Source of the DNA: Folioceros fuciformis
Taxonomy: Eukaryota > Anthocerotophyta > Anthocerotopsida > Anthocerotales
Direction: 5' to 3'
Length of the DNA: 64,000 bases
Assembly: GCA_049999805.1 (NCBI GenBank)
Contig: JBNGIO010006150.1
Location: forward strand, 291,952 to 355,951
Both the position numbers and the translations under genes were made by a program. The notes beneath the pieces are model-generated. The model was not told where the DNA came from. It saw only the letters and a program-made list of their open reading frames with translations, and made no database searches. Of this stretch, positions 1-11,159 are shown piece after piece; the stretch's first letter is position 1; each line of letters opens with the position of its first letter.

Positions 1-2461
1 GGGATGGGGGAGGTGGGAGGAGACGAGGCGAAGGTGGTTGGGCAGGGCACACGACGGTTGGGGAGTGTGGTTCGTGTGGGACGGGCTGCGGCCACGTGTG
101 AGCGTGACCTAACCCTAATGCCCAGCAAACGGGGTGCATGATGAAAGCATGATGCCGCAATCATGGCCAGCGGTAAGCACGCGAGCGGGCCCAATGGAAA
201 TGGCAGGTCAAATGCCACCATTGAATGCCCGCATGCGTGACGATGGGGACATGGGCGGGCCGCGGCCAGGGATTCCAGATGGGAGCCCATGCCCTAATGC
301 CCTAATGCCCTCCACGGGGCTCAGATTACACTACTACATATAGCATGCAGGTAGGTAGGTATATACGTTCGTGTGTACATACAACATGTTTACTGGGGTT
401 GCGGGCGCCAGGGGGCCCCACAACCAAGATCAGGTAGCAGGGGGCTGCTTTCAGTTTTAGGACAAAAATGCGCCCCACTTTTGCTTGGCCCACCGGGCCG
501 CAAGCCAGCAGATGCACCACTTGGTCCGGATCCCGCCACGCATGCCCGTGTGAACAGGGGACTCGCTGTTTAACGGCCAGCCGGGATTGTGGTCCGAACC
601 CCAACTTGGCTCTGGCAACTGTCCACCCAAAATACACTGGGCCGGTATGAGCTCATGTGGTGGTGGAATGTTTTACGGCTACTTTATAATACTGTATGCA
701 TCACATTCCTCGCCACAACACTTTGTCAAGGAAAAATGGAGAGTGGAGAGAAGAGAGTTGTCGCTCACCAGTGAGTTGGTGCACAGGGGACGCTGCTCCA
801 CTTCTTCTAGCCCATTCTGTTTTCAGCACCACCTGCATGCTGCAGCTTCACGTCCCCTGCTCTTCTTCCATCCCATTCCGTTTTCAGCACCACCTGCATG
901 CTGCAGCTTCATGGAGGGTGTTTGCTTGTCACAGCAAGAGTGTGTGTGACCTGACGTGTGACTTGCTCCAGCGGCTATGCTGTCTGCATCCTTCCAACCT
1001 GCCAGTCTTGAAAGTGAAAGACAATTATGGTCCATGTGGCCTGGAAGAAGGAGACATCGAACGAAGCACTCGGCATGCAAGGAAGGCCATTGGAGTTCTC
1101 GCTACTCAGATAGGGTGAAGCCATCACCTTCCATGCTGGACTGGCTTTTTGGCGTAGCAGAAGCATCAAGTCATTTTCGGAGGAAAAGTTCGCAGCATGT
1201 TTTCAAGCTTTGTGTGGCCGGCCACCTTACCCCTGACAGTGCTGGAGTGCATACTGCTCTCTGACTCCTACACCACTTTCTTTACGATTTTACATCGTTC
1301 CTGCAGTGGAAGGACTCACAAGCTGTTGCCTTCAGCAACGCTCGGATACCAGGCTCTGCGGAGAGTTCAGGAGCAATGGAATGGCATACATTGTTTCCGA
1401 GGGTTCATCTCTGCGTTTTCGCACATTCCAAAGCTGCTGGTCCACTGCATTTTGGATTCTCACCAGCTGACTACAGTATCTACTGGATTTGGTAATCCAG
1501 CGGTGCAGCCTGAAGAATAATCCGTCGGCAGCAGGTTGTGAATGAGAATAGGTTTGGGAAAATCTCTATATGCACCCGGCCACCAGCTGCGTGGATTAGA
1601 GACGAGCTCAGAACAACCAAGCATTGTCCCGCAACAGCATGAAGCAAGGTGGATACAACCAAGAGGTCAAGCTGAGGCTTTAGTGGAGTTAAAAAGGTCA
1701 GGATCGCCCTTACACTTCAGTTAGTCTGTTAGAGGCAATTCAGGAGGTCGTCTCCTCTCGTCAATGCCCCCTCACACGAGCGGCTCCTTGCAAGGCGGCC
1801 ATTCACCGCTGTGCACTTTAATGGAAGCCATTTTTCCAGCAGCAGCTTCGCGTCTTGTCATGAGAAAGGCCATGTTCTGCGCTGAACAGTTTCCTGGGAA
1901 CAAGCACTGTGCTCCATGGTGGTGTGGTCATGTCAACTGCCAGAACATCCGGAGTAAGCTACGCACTGGGAAAAAAAACATAAGGAGGGGTCCGCATGCA
2001 GGTCCTTCACCAAACTGCACAAACGTTTTTAAGTCTGCAATCGTCAAACAGCCACAGCGTTCGTTGATCTTTCCGCCTGAATGCCTGATGCACGCTCCAT
2101 CACATCTACGGGACACCGCAACATACCCGCCAATGATGCACCCTGTCGTAAGGGCCCCTGCAAGTTACCGAACCTTTTCGGACAAAGGGACCCTAGACAT
2201 GCATCTGGTAACGTGACCAAATCCTAGTCCACTTCCAACTTCTGTCCAGAACTAGAGTCCACCACCACTCAGAAAACATACAAATGGTCGTCGTCAAGCC
2301 ATATAAAGGTACTGTATATATGGCTCACCAGATATCTGCTCTCGACTTCCAGCCCTATAAACAGTGTCCTGCTGTCCCACCTGCGAAGCACACACTCGGA
2401 CTGCATCTTTGCATGCTTCGGCATCAAACAACTCAGCATCACCTCAATTTTCAACAATACG
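1..2461. other. No gene seen; gene-poor flank
   Basis: I see no convincing coding region on either strand; open frames are short, overlap on both strands and resemble no family I know. The only clear structure is a 40-bp block present twice with a 61-bp spacing (811-850 and 872-911). Confidence 0.6.
811..911. repeat. Two-copy direct repeat, 61-bp spacing
   Basis: A 40-base segment (cccattctgttttcagcacc and onward to gcagcttca) occurs at 811-850 and again at 872-911 with one clear substitution. The spacers are also partly alike. It looks like a simple local duplication. Confidence 0.85.
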
Positions 2462-2671
2462 ATGTGAGACACCTTGCCTTCCACAAAAAGTAGCAGCAGC
2501 AGCCTCCACAAACATGACATCCGGACAGATTTGATGTGATTAAACGTGAAACGGACACCGCATACAATGTGAGACACCTTGCCTTCCACAACAAGCAGCA
2601 GCAGCAGCAGCAGCCTACACAAACATGAAATCCGGACAGATTTGATGTGATTAAACTTGAAACGGACACCG
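2462..2671. repeat. Tandem duplication of about 105 bp with a CAG tract
   Basis: Copies run 2,462-2,560 and 2,567-2,671. They differ by a few substitutions and by the length of an internal (agc)n run, four units in the first and seven in the second. The pair lies a few hundred bases past the 3' end of the minus-strand hydrolase gene. A weaker related pair of roughly 30 bp (ttccagcctaata...gcaccgatca) occurs near 2,857 and 2,928. Confidence 0.85.
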
Positions 2672-3020
2672 TTGCCTGCCCAGGCTCGTTGCAATGCATG
2701 CGAGCAAACGCAAAAAGCTTGGAAGCAGGATTGAATCTGTTGACACTCGACTATAATTCTCCAACATCTATATTGAAGTCTGCAAGAGATTACAGGATTT
2801 ACAGCTCTCTCGTAGAGCCTAGCTTTACACACGACAAACGTAGTTTTCATCGGCCTTCCAGCCTAATAGGCCTGGAGTGCACCGATCAACACAGCTAACA
2901 TACATATTATCCACAACGATGCCGGTTTCCAGCCTAATATGACTGAAATGCACCGATCAGATCAGCGTGTACAACAAATACAGTAAAACTGATGTAGACC
3001 ATTCGCAAGGCAACAGGCGC

Positions 3021-4620
3021 TCAACCGCTGGCTCTCTTGTCCCAGCTCTTCCCGTCCAGCCACTCGAAAACCTCAGCGTTCTTGCGGCTGGTTAACGCGT
3101 GAAGCCCTTCAGCCACCTGCAGCTGGTCCTTGATCTGTCTCTCCCACTTCAGCCTCGGTCCAAAATGCCCATGGGGCCCGTGGTGGCGCGGCCCAGCGCC
3201 ATGGCCAGGTTCTCCATCCTCACCTTCCACCGGACGAGGCCCCCGATGCCCGCGGCCCGGTCCGAACCTTCGTCCCTCGCCTTCGACCTCATCGCCTTCC
3301 ACCGGGTGGGGGCCGCGGGGTCCGCGCCCGAACCGACGTCCCTCGCCTTCGACTTCCTCGCCTTCCACCGGCGGGGGACCGCGGGGTCCGCGCCCGAACC
3401 GACGTCCCTCGCCTTCGACTTCCTCGCCTTCTACCGGCGGGGGACCGTGGGGTCCGCGCCCGAACCGACGGCCCTGGCCCTCCGACTCACCTCCTTCGCT
3501 CTGGACAGGAGGGCCGCGGTGACCGTGGCGAGGTCCGGACCTACGGCCCTCGGCTTCGTCCCCTTCTGCGGTCTGGTCTCGAGGCCCGTGGCCCGGGCCG
3601 AACCTACCTCGGTGGGGACGCGGGGATTCGTCGTCTTCGGGAAGGAGGTTGGAGCTGGTAAGGAGGCGGTGAAGTTCCGGGGGATCGAGCTTCTTCGCGA
3701 CGAAGCCTTCCGCGTTGATGATGTTGTTGGAGAGGAGGAGATCATGGAGCTTGCGGGACAAATCTTCGTCCAATCCCTCGATGCCGTCGGAGAAGAATGT
3801 AGGAGTGACTGGAAGCGGATCGGCAACAACCTCTGCTGCTGGAATGCCTGCGGGAGAGGAGTAGAAGTGAGAACCAGGGAGGATTTCATGTGGATCTTGA
3901 AAATTGCGTTGTAGATTTGATGTCTTTGTAGTTTGAATTAGGCACGTTTGCTTACCTTTGCTTTCCAAGGTCTTGATTTCCTGCTTAACCTTGGAGGCTG
4001 TGAAGTCGTCTTTCGGCATGTGGACGAACAGAGTGGGAGGGTACGAGCCCTTGGATGCAGCGTCGATGGCTTCGGTCACACCATGGGATACGATGAGCAC
4101 GGAGGCATATACGGGCAACTTGTGTGCCAGGGCAGAAATGAAATTGCCGCCGGACGACGAGCCGAGGACTGTGAGGTGCAGGTCCTTCAGTTCGGGGTGC
4201 TCTCCTGGAGGCATGGTTTTGATGTCAGCAAGAGTTCCCAAGCTTGAGGAAAAAAGGTGGAATGGAAGCAAACGATGATGGGGTTGTGAGGAGCTCACCT
4301 CTCCATTCGTTCAAAATTTTCTCCACGTTCGCAATGTCGGCAGAGGACTCGGTCGGCCAGTGAGACCAGCCGTGGTCGACAGATTTGATGGCTATAACAG
4401 CGAATCCCCTCTCCAGTGCATTTCTCACGATGGTTTTGTGCTCAGGAAGTCCAGAATTGCCCTCGACATCCCAGTAGGTGGAGGGCCTGCCTCCACCACC
4501 ATGTGCGATGAAGAGGATGGCCTTAGGGTGCTGTGGGATTTGCCAGTATACATCCACGTCGTGGCGGGTCTCGTGCGTGGGGTTCAGTTCGACACTGCGA
4601 TGAAGTTGCGCGGATGCCAT
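3021..4620 (-). CDS. Alpha/beta-hydrolase-fold protein with repetitive Gly/Arg/Glu-rich tail
   Basis: Three exons: 4620-4299, 4204-3956 and 3847-3021, with GT-AG introns of 94 and 108 bp whose phases agree, giving 465 residues. The ATG at 4620 opens the conserved part directly. The fold shows as an HGGGG oxyanion-type loop near residue 40, then a GSSSGG nucleophile elbow near residue 120 after a strand, typical of serine hydrolases of this superfamily. A downstream SHG and the segment PPTLFVHMPKDD suit the later strands. From about residue 280 the protein changes to low-complexity sequence with units like RRFGRGPRGPPPVEGEEVEG, about 23 residues each (69 bp at DNA level), ending in a non-repetitive tail containing KWERQIKDQLQVAEGL and EWLDGKSWDKR. 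No signal peptide is obvious. Substrate is unknown; the hydrolase class is well supported, the role of the tail is not. Confidence 0.8.
3270..3490 (-). repeat. In-gene 69-bp tandem repeat
   Basis: The plus-strand words ccctcgccttcgac at about 3,274, 3,342 and 3,411 mark three near-identical units, the last two exactly 69 bp apart, with more diverged units on both sides. The array keeps the hydrolase reading frame and encodes the Gly/Arg/Glu-rich tail. Confidence 0.85.
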
Positions 4621-5820
4621 TGTTCCTGCAGAGTGCTGCTACAACAGGGACACATCAGAGAGTGCCAGCCAGCGTCCTGGACTGCGAGTGAGATCTATTC
4701 CTTGCATCTGCAGTTCAAGAAACTAATGCGTCTGTCACATTTTCTGGATGTCTGAAGTAGTCTAACTGGGTTACATTCCTCTCTACCATGCATGTCAGGG
4801 CAATGACAAACAGATCCGCAAAACTGGACAGTCAGATCGATTGGCAGTAGTGTAGCCTGCGACACGCTGAGCATGAGCATCATGAAGTTTTGCCACAACA
4901 GAAGTAGGAGGATCGAAGCCAGCTTACAGCGGGTGACGAAACTTCTTGCCTCGTAGGTAGGTATCCTTCCAAGCCGCGCTGTAATAAACTTGCGTAGATG
5001 TAGGAGCAGGTTGAGTCTGCTGAATTCCAAGTCTCTTCTTATAGGAATTGGAGCCGCTCCCAGCTGTCGGGGTGAATACTTGGAGGAAATGCGCTGCAAC
5101 ATGCAGGGGACACGCACCTTGACAGATTAAAAGGACCGGAAGCACGGAAGGATAGAACCGAATACCCGGGTGCCACGATCCTGTCTGGCTGGCACTTCCA
5201 GGTTACGACGTGACACATCAATGATGGTCGTGTGCATATACACACGTCACCGCTGGCTGACATACAGGTAACACTGTTCATAAGTACAATCTATTTGAAA
5301 CACTGTATTCTACTCTATTTAAGGGTTTCGCAGGGACACTTTCTTACAGGTCTAGATCACGCGGTTAAAAGTTGAGAGACTTTGAATGGCGTAACCCAGC
5401 CCAGCATGCACACACCTTTGATGCAGGAGGCATGCAGACAAGTGGACAAGTTTCCGACAGATCCGTCACTCTGCTCCAGAACGAGGTGACATGGTTGTTT
5501 GCACGGCACCAGAGAGCGCAGCCAATCCGAGGTCTGAGTGAGTACTTTCGGCTGTGTAAGTGGAGGCATCAATACAAATCCTGCCCTGTCATGCTGGTGT
5601 GGTGGCGCCGGGCAAACCTCGCCCCTATGCTTTTTTCTGAACCAAAGCGATCTAGATCAGAGACACACGACACACGCGGAAAACAACAACAAGTAGAATG
5701 TTTTATTATGAGCCTGAAAAGGCATTATACAAGAGTAGAATGAAGAGTCACGTTTGTTCACATAGCGTCCCTAAACAAATGGAGAAACGAGCTTCACGTC
5801 AAACGTAACCAGTTTCACAC
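4621..5820. other. Intergenic; promoter side of the hydrolase gene and 3' end of a copia remnant
   Basis: No supported gene. The left part is the upstream region of the minus-strand hydrolase gene. From about 5,830 leftward the sequence should be the 3' LTR of the copia element, since it follows a purine-rich tract, but I cannot fix the outer LTR end or a target-site duplication. Confidence 0.5.
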
Positions 5821-5821
5821 A

Positions 5822-5836
5822 CCCCCCTTGAAGCGA
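5822..5836 (-). other. Polypurine tract and presumed start of copia 3' LTR
   Basis: On the minus strand the pol stop codon is followed about 25 bases later by CTTCAAGGGGGGTGTG. An A/G-rich tract directly before a TG is the usual junction between the internal part of a Ty1/copia element and its 3' LTR. The LTR interior is unannotated and no matching 5' LTR is visible in the window. Confidence 0.6.
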
Positions 5837-5858
5837 GATGATCTAAAACAGCAATGTA

Positions 5859-7640
5859 TCACAAATCAACGAGTCCCAATCTTGAACAGAAGCTCTCATG
5901 TTTAATCTTCCCCAAAGGCTTGGTGAGAATGTGGACTAGCTGGTCTTCGGTGGATACGTACGTCAACACTAGCGCTCCTAAGTCCACCTTGAGACGGAGG
6001 AAATGATATCTTACTTCTATGTGTTTTGATCGCTCATGAAACCTCAGATCTTTTGAGAGAGCAATGGTAGCCATATTATCACACATTAATTCCAAAGGGC
6101 CTTCTTGTGGGTAACCAAGGTCTCGAAGTAGCTGAACGATCCATAGTCCTTCCTTGGCGGTTGAGGCAGTAGCAATATATTCAGATTCAGCTGAACTCTG
6201 TGCAATCGAGGTTTGTTTCTTCGACTTCCAGCTCACAGGCCCCCCTACAAGCATGAACACGTAGCCACTTGTGGATTTTCTAGAGTCCGGATCGCCTGCA
6301 TAGTCTGCATCAGTCCAACCTATAAGCTTGGTTGCAGCATCAGGACCTCCTTTGTACTGAATTCCACGGGTTCTCAGTCGCTGAAGGTATCTAAGGATTC
6401 TTTTAGCTCCTACCCAATGTAACTTTCCAGGATTGGATAGGAACTGAGAAACGTGGTCATTAGGACATGCTATATCTAGTCTAGTGTATTGTGCTAAACG
6501 CCGAACACTGCCTACTATGCCTGCATACGGAACTGATTGCATCTCAGCAGCTTCATCATCTACTTGAGGTGACATAGTCTTACTTAGTCTTGGGCCTATT
6601 TGCATGGGTGTGTCTACAGATTTGCAGCTAGACATTTCATACTTGGTTAGAAACATATGTACCCTGATGCAAGTTGATAGTATGATTAGACGAATTCTGA
6701 ACGACCTAAATACCAAGACAACATGACATACTCCCATTATCAGCCATTTTGAAGTCTTTCTAAAGAGCAAATTTGCACTCCGTTAAATACTTTTCATCAT
6801 TTGAAACCATGATGAGGTCATCTACATAGAGACCCATCATAAGCATTTGTTGCCCCCTATTTCTTGTGAAGATGCTAGAGTCCACAATACTTTTAACATA
6901 ACCCAGGCCGAGTAAATACCGAAGTACACGCTCATATCAGCCTCTCGGAGACTGCTTTAGTCCATAGAGTGTTTTCTGAAGAAGGCACACCTTAGACTCT
7001 TGGCCTTTTACTTCATATCCAGGAGGCTGTTGAACGTAGATTTCTTCTTTTAAAATCCCATGAAGAAACGCGGTCTCCACATCTGATGTATAGCGAGACC
7101 ATATAGAGCAGCTAGGGCTATCATCACACGAAGAGAGGTGCTACCGGGCTAAAGATACTGGATTTAGAGTAGTCGACTCCACTCTTTTGTGTGAATCCTC
7201 TTGCTACGAATCTGGCCTTGAACCTGGCCAGAGAGCCATCTGTGTTGTGCTTCTTTCTCAAGACACATTTGCTGCCCATGATGTTGCTGCCTTTCGGTGG
7301 ATCAACCAAGGTCGAGGTGTTGTTAGAAACCAATAATTGATATTCACTGTCCATTGCTTGTTTCCAGGAGTTGGATTCAGGTCCTTCTAGTGCTTCCTTA
7401 ACAGGAACAATGTCAGCACTAAAGAGAGCATGTGCAGAAAGGCCTTGGGATTTGTCAAAGGAGAGATCATGAAATTTTACACTTGAAATCCCTATGTTTG
7501 ACCTAGTAGAGCGTTGTGTTGTGTTGTCAGAAGATGGAAGTCCATCAGACTCAGCAACATCAGGATCTTGTCTTTGAAATCCATCATGCTCAGCAACATC
7601 AGGATCTAGTTCTATTCCCCCTCTGTGGCTGAGCAGGATC
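5859..7640 (-). mobile_element. Ty1/copia retrotransposon remnant: reverse transcriptase and RNase H
   Basis: Reading leftward from 7,640: a linker with PVKEALEGPESNSWKQAM leads into the reverse transcriptase start (MDSEYQLLVSNN, FKARFVARGFTQK), then a broken stretch at 7,124-6,770 that still shows YGLKQSPRG followed by a stop where W is expected, and the catalytic YVDD near 6,840. From 6,770 to 5,859 the frame is open through RT end and RNase H, with the typical TDADYAGD, STSGYVF and SSAESEYIA motifs and an HILTKPLGK end. Gag, protease and integrase core are not recognisable upstream. Several frame breaks show that the copy is dead. Family assignment to Ty1/copia is secure; lineage is not. 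Confidence 0.9.
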
Positions 7641-8700
7641 TTTGTGGTAAAGCCAGTCTATGTTGTAAGGATCGGGAGGGGGAGCTCTGGGAAGGGGTGG
7701 TAAAGGAGCGGCTGCTAAGTTAGGGGTTGCTTGGTGGGGAAGTGTCACCGGAATGAGAGGCGGCTGAAAGACGTCGTCCGCATAGGTGGTAACAGGAAGG
7801 AGCGATGTCATTGCGCTAGCTGCTAGTGAAGGATCTCCAGGATAGTGATGCTCACCATTTTCTAATTGTTGGTGTGAATATGGGACTATCTTCTAGTGTT
7901 GTATCTCGTGTGAGAGGAGATGTCCCTCAAAAAGTGGTGTGGTAAGGTCTCCTGCATTGTTAGTACGAAAAACCTTGATCTTCTATCCAGTGTGGTTCTC
8001 TGCATGAGCTTGGAACGTCTTGAAACAGGGAAATGCCTCAGGTTTGTGTTTGANNNNNNNNNNCAGCCAGGCCCTGAATGTGCATTCACCCCCGTTCCTT
8101 GGACTTGAGTTGTCGCGGATGTACTGGTGGCCTCCCTAGGCCTAGATATAGATCTCTGAGCCTCCATCTGGCTCACTTCCCTCGGTGTCCCTACAAGATT
8201 TTCATCAGGCTCATAATGCAGCTCCTGCGAAGACTCGATTACATCCCGTGAAGGCACGTTGCTTCCACAACCCTTGTGCGTCTCTCCCCTAGCTAGCTTG
8301 CCAGGCTCCTTCTCATCCATACGCAAATCCTGGTGACAAGTCGAGGTCGTCGACTCCCAACCAACCAAGTGGCCGAGTTGCGAATCCCCCTGGCCGTTGC
8401 ACACCGTGTTTGGATTTCTGTCACGGGCCTCTTACCTCATGCTTTCCTCCCATGAAGGGGTGTTCGGAAGACCTCCGTTAATTCTGGCAAGGAGCTTGGC
8501 ATCTGCTTCAGAAGAGCTTCGAAAGGCCAAATCAAGACCAGAATTAGCCTCCATAGGCTTGGAGTAAGGCGCCTGCATCTTCGCCCGATTTGTCTCCATC
8601 CCGATTTCCTCCTGCTTGCCTTCCGGTTTGGAATAAGTCTCCTCACTGCTTTCGATGGCTTCACGAACAGTCCATCTCACATCCTTCATCCTTTGAGCTC
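7599..8700 (-). other. Unclassified sequence upstream of the copia remnant
   Basis: A proline-rich open frame (7811-7599) may be the variable integrase-RT linker of the copia element. Beyond it, open frames at 8404-7886 (broken by the N gap) and 8689-8432 are polar and low in hydrophobics and match nothing I recognise. They could be gag-like or host sequence. I do not call them genes. Confidence 0.35.
8054..8063. other. Assembly gap, 10 N
   Basis: Ten N bases. The true length is unknown, so the open frame reading across it is not reliable. The join between the hydrolase gene and everything to the right depends on this gap being correctly scaffolded. Confidence 0.99.
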
Positions 8701-10140
8701 ATCCTTGCAGGAATAGTGTTTGTTAGTGCCCTTTGAAGAGAGATGGACACGGATGATCAAAGAAGACCACAATATGAGACAGATGGAGATCAACTTTGTT
8801 CTCTCTACTTTGGTATGTGTTGTCACATGTCTTGAGAAACTTGGAGAATGCCTTACATGTGTGGCACATGCAAGGCATTTTCCAAGACCTTTGGACCTAG
8901 TGGGTCCGAAGGTAGGTGTGCTCGGCTTGTAAGGGGGTGTATTTGTGGATCTACATCTATGCGCATCCCTCTACTGCCCAACGTGGAAGGTTGAGGATGA
9001 TATGCTAGTTGATGGAGTCCTGTGTAAGGTCTGTTACCATCACATCAACCACCACAAGCTGAAACCCGATCCCCTACATTAAGAAGACATCAACCTAGAG
9101 GAAATCAACCAAAAATTTATCAACCAAGGTATAGGGGCGTTGAGCCTTCTTGTAGGGCAAGAAGCTACCTACCAACCTTGACCGAAGAAAAAAACAATAT
9201 CATGCACTAATTCATAAGTAGGGTACAAAATTATATCCAACATTTGTCCCTAAGTAGTGATACATTGTCTCCCACACCTCTAGCTTATATTCATCAATGG
9301 CAAATGAATAAAAGCAGAGCTGGAGCACAAGCTTAGCCTTAGGCCACTACAAGCATTACCAACCCCTCATATGTTAAATCTCTAATTAAGCTATCTTTGA
9401 GAAGAATTAGCTTAGAAAGTATGTAATATAATGTTAGTTTTTTCTACAAATAAAGAACTAAATTACAACTAGATGTATTGGATTACGCATTTGAAACCAT
9501 TTAAGCGATAATCTTGCTGCTCGCAAGTACTTAAGTTGATTGGCTACCGAAGTCTCCCAATAAGGGCTTGGAGGGCCAGACGAAGCCTTGCTTGTTCACA
9601 ATCATGGACTTTGGTCATGTCGGCCCAAAGAACCACAAGATAAACACCATATTTTGAGAAGGGTCGCAATACCATGAAAGGGTAGTTTGTGCGTAATAAA
9701 CTGCAAAGATTTTTTTTTTATGCCTTGAGTTGTTATGCCTTGGTAGAGTGGTTCTTTAGAAAATTGACTGTTTTGGCAAACTATCTCTAATTTCAAAAAG
9801 ACATTGCACAAACTATGGTGTGGCTCCTCATAGCCCAAGTGAAAAACACCCTGATATAGGCCCCATGTTCCATACCATTACGATTGAAGCTGCCTTCAAA
9901 AGAGAGGGTTTCTTGAAGACATGCTTACCTAGAAGCCTAGGTACAAGGTAGGGGACACTGCCAACGCGTAGCCTATGAGGAAGTAGGATTGGGCGTCGGC
10001 TGAAGTAGGATTGGGTGTCGGCTAACCGGAGCTCGTTCTTTCTTCCTCACCCATATCTCTTCTAGAAGTGCAATCCCTACTTAACCTCATGCAATGCAAT
10101 AAAACAAAAGTAGAGATACCGTATGTATGTACTACTCATT
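8701..10140. other. No gene seen
   Basis: Moderately AT-rich sequence with stops in all frames and only short open frames. No coding similarity, RNA gene or transposon end recognised. Confidence 0.5.
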
Positions 10141-10171
10141 TTCACTCATTATCCTCATCACCATCTGATGG

Positions 10172-10385
10172 ATTGTTTCTAGAGCCATATTTATAGTGAA
10201 GGACTCGACTGCTTCCAGAGCCATATTTGTAGTGAAGGGCTCGATTGTTTCCAGAGCCATATTTGTAGTGAAGGGCTCGATTGTTTCCAAAGCCGTATTT
10301 GTAGTGAAGGACTCGATTGTTTCTAGAGTCGTATTTGTAGTGAAGGACTTGATTGTTTCCAGAGCCATACATCCAATGAAGGACC
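10172..10385. repeat. 36-bp minisatellite, six copies
   Basis: Units begin at about 10,172, 10,208, 10,244, 10,280, 10,316 and 10,352. The core is gattgtttccagagccatat followed by ttgtagtgaagg and a variable end. Because 36 is a multiple of three, both strands read open (a 12-residue repeat), but no start context or flanking coding sequence supports translation. The last unit diverges after agccata. Confidence 0.9.
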
Positions 10386-10739
10386 CCCTAGTAGCAAGAT
10401 CAATCTACCCCTGCATCTCATACTATTTATACCTAGTGCCTTTTTTGTTTGCTGTATACAAGTATTTTCGCATTGTTAGCTGGAACTCACAATACAGAAA
10501 AATTGCGTCATCTACGAATATTTCTAGAATATTTTTGGGGTAAAAGGATTTTCATCTTTGCTTGTTAAACAAGCAAAAAAACTGAACGGTCGGATTCCGC
10601 TAAAATGAGCTTTAGGTGAAAAACATATTGAAAATCCCTAACATGTATTCAAGTTTTGGATGGTTCTAACTTGTCCATCAAAAATTTTGAAATATGGGAA
10701 TTTTCTACAATAGAGAGTGGTTTTGATCGTATTCCCAAA
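10386..10739. other. No gene seen
   Basis: AT-rich spacer between two tandem arrays. A weak palindrome (cttgttaaacaag) lies near 10,561. Nothing coding recognised. Confidence 0.4.
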
Positions 10740-11090
10740 AGTTGATCCTTGGCCTATTTTGAACTTCTCCATTCTAAATTGTTCATGGCCAAGGACTATC
10801 TCTATTTTCAATTGTTATTGGCAAAGAACTCTCTCTATTTGGCCTATTTTGAAATATGGCCAAGGACTATCTCTATTTTCAATTGTTATTGGCAAAGAAC
10901 TATCTCTATTTGGTCTATTTTGAAATTCTCCATTCTAAATTGTCGATGGTCAAGGACTATCTCTATTTTCAATTGTTGTTGGCTAAGGACTATCTCTATT
11001 TTCAATCGGTGTTGGCCAAGGACTATCCATCTCCAATTGTCAATGGCTAAGGATTGTATCTATTTTCAATTATCCATGACCAAGGAATGC
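10740..11090. repeat. Irregular higher-order repeat (ggactatctctattttcaat)
   Basis: The word ggactatctctattttcaat and variants recur at about 10,794, 10,865, 10,955 and 10,987, with shorter derivatives to 11,070. Two longer blocks share a flank containing tggcctattttgaa. Spacings vary, so this is a nested, decayed array rather than a clean minisatellite. A related pair (gtagtacttataaatacaa) follows at about 11,091 and 11,144. Confidence 0.8.
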
Positions 11091-11159
11091 AGTACTTATA
11101 AATACAAGTGGAATTCATTGTCTTCTGTTGAAAGCTAAAGAATGTAGTACTTATAAATA

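Noticed and set aside
3099-3914. 271-codon open frame opposite the hydrolase gene
   Set aside because: It is the complement of the repeat-rich coding exon; its length follows from the 69-bp period.
4225-4298. Hydrolase exon 2 starting at the first acceptor (4243)
   Set aside because: That acceptor gives the wrong phase with exon 1; the acceptor at 4205 gives a matching phase and a continuous conserved sequence.
10172-10385. CRISPR-like array of regular repeats
   Set aside because: Units are contiguous with no unique spacers, and the genome is eukaryotic. It is a minisatellite.
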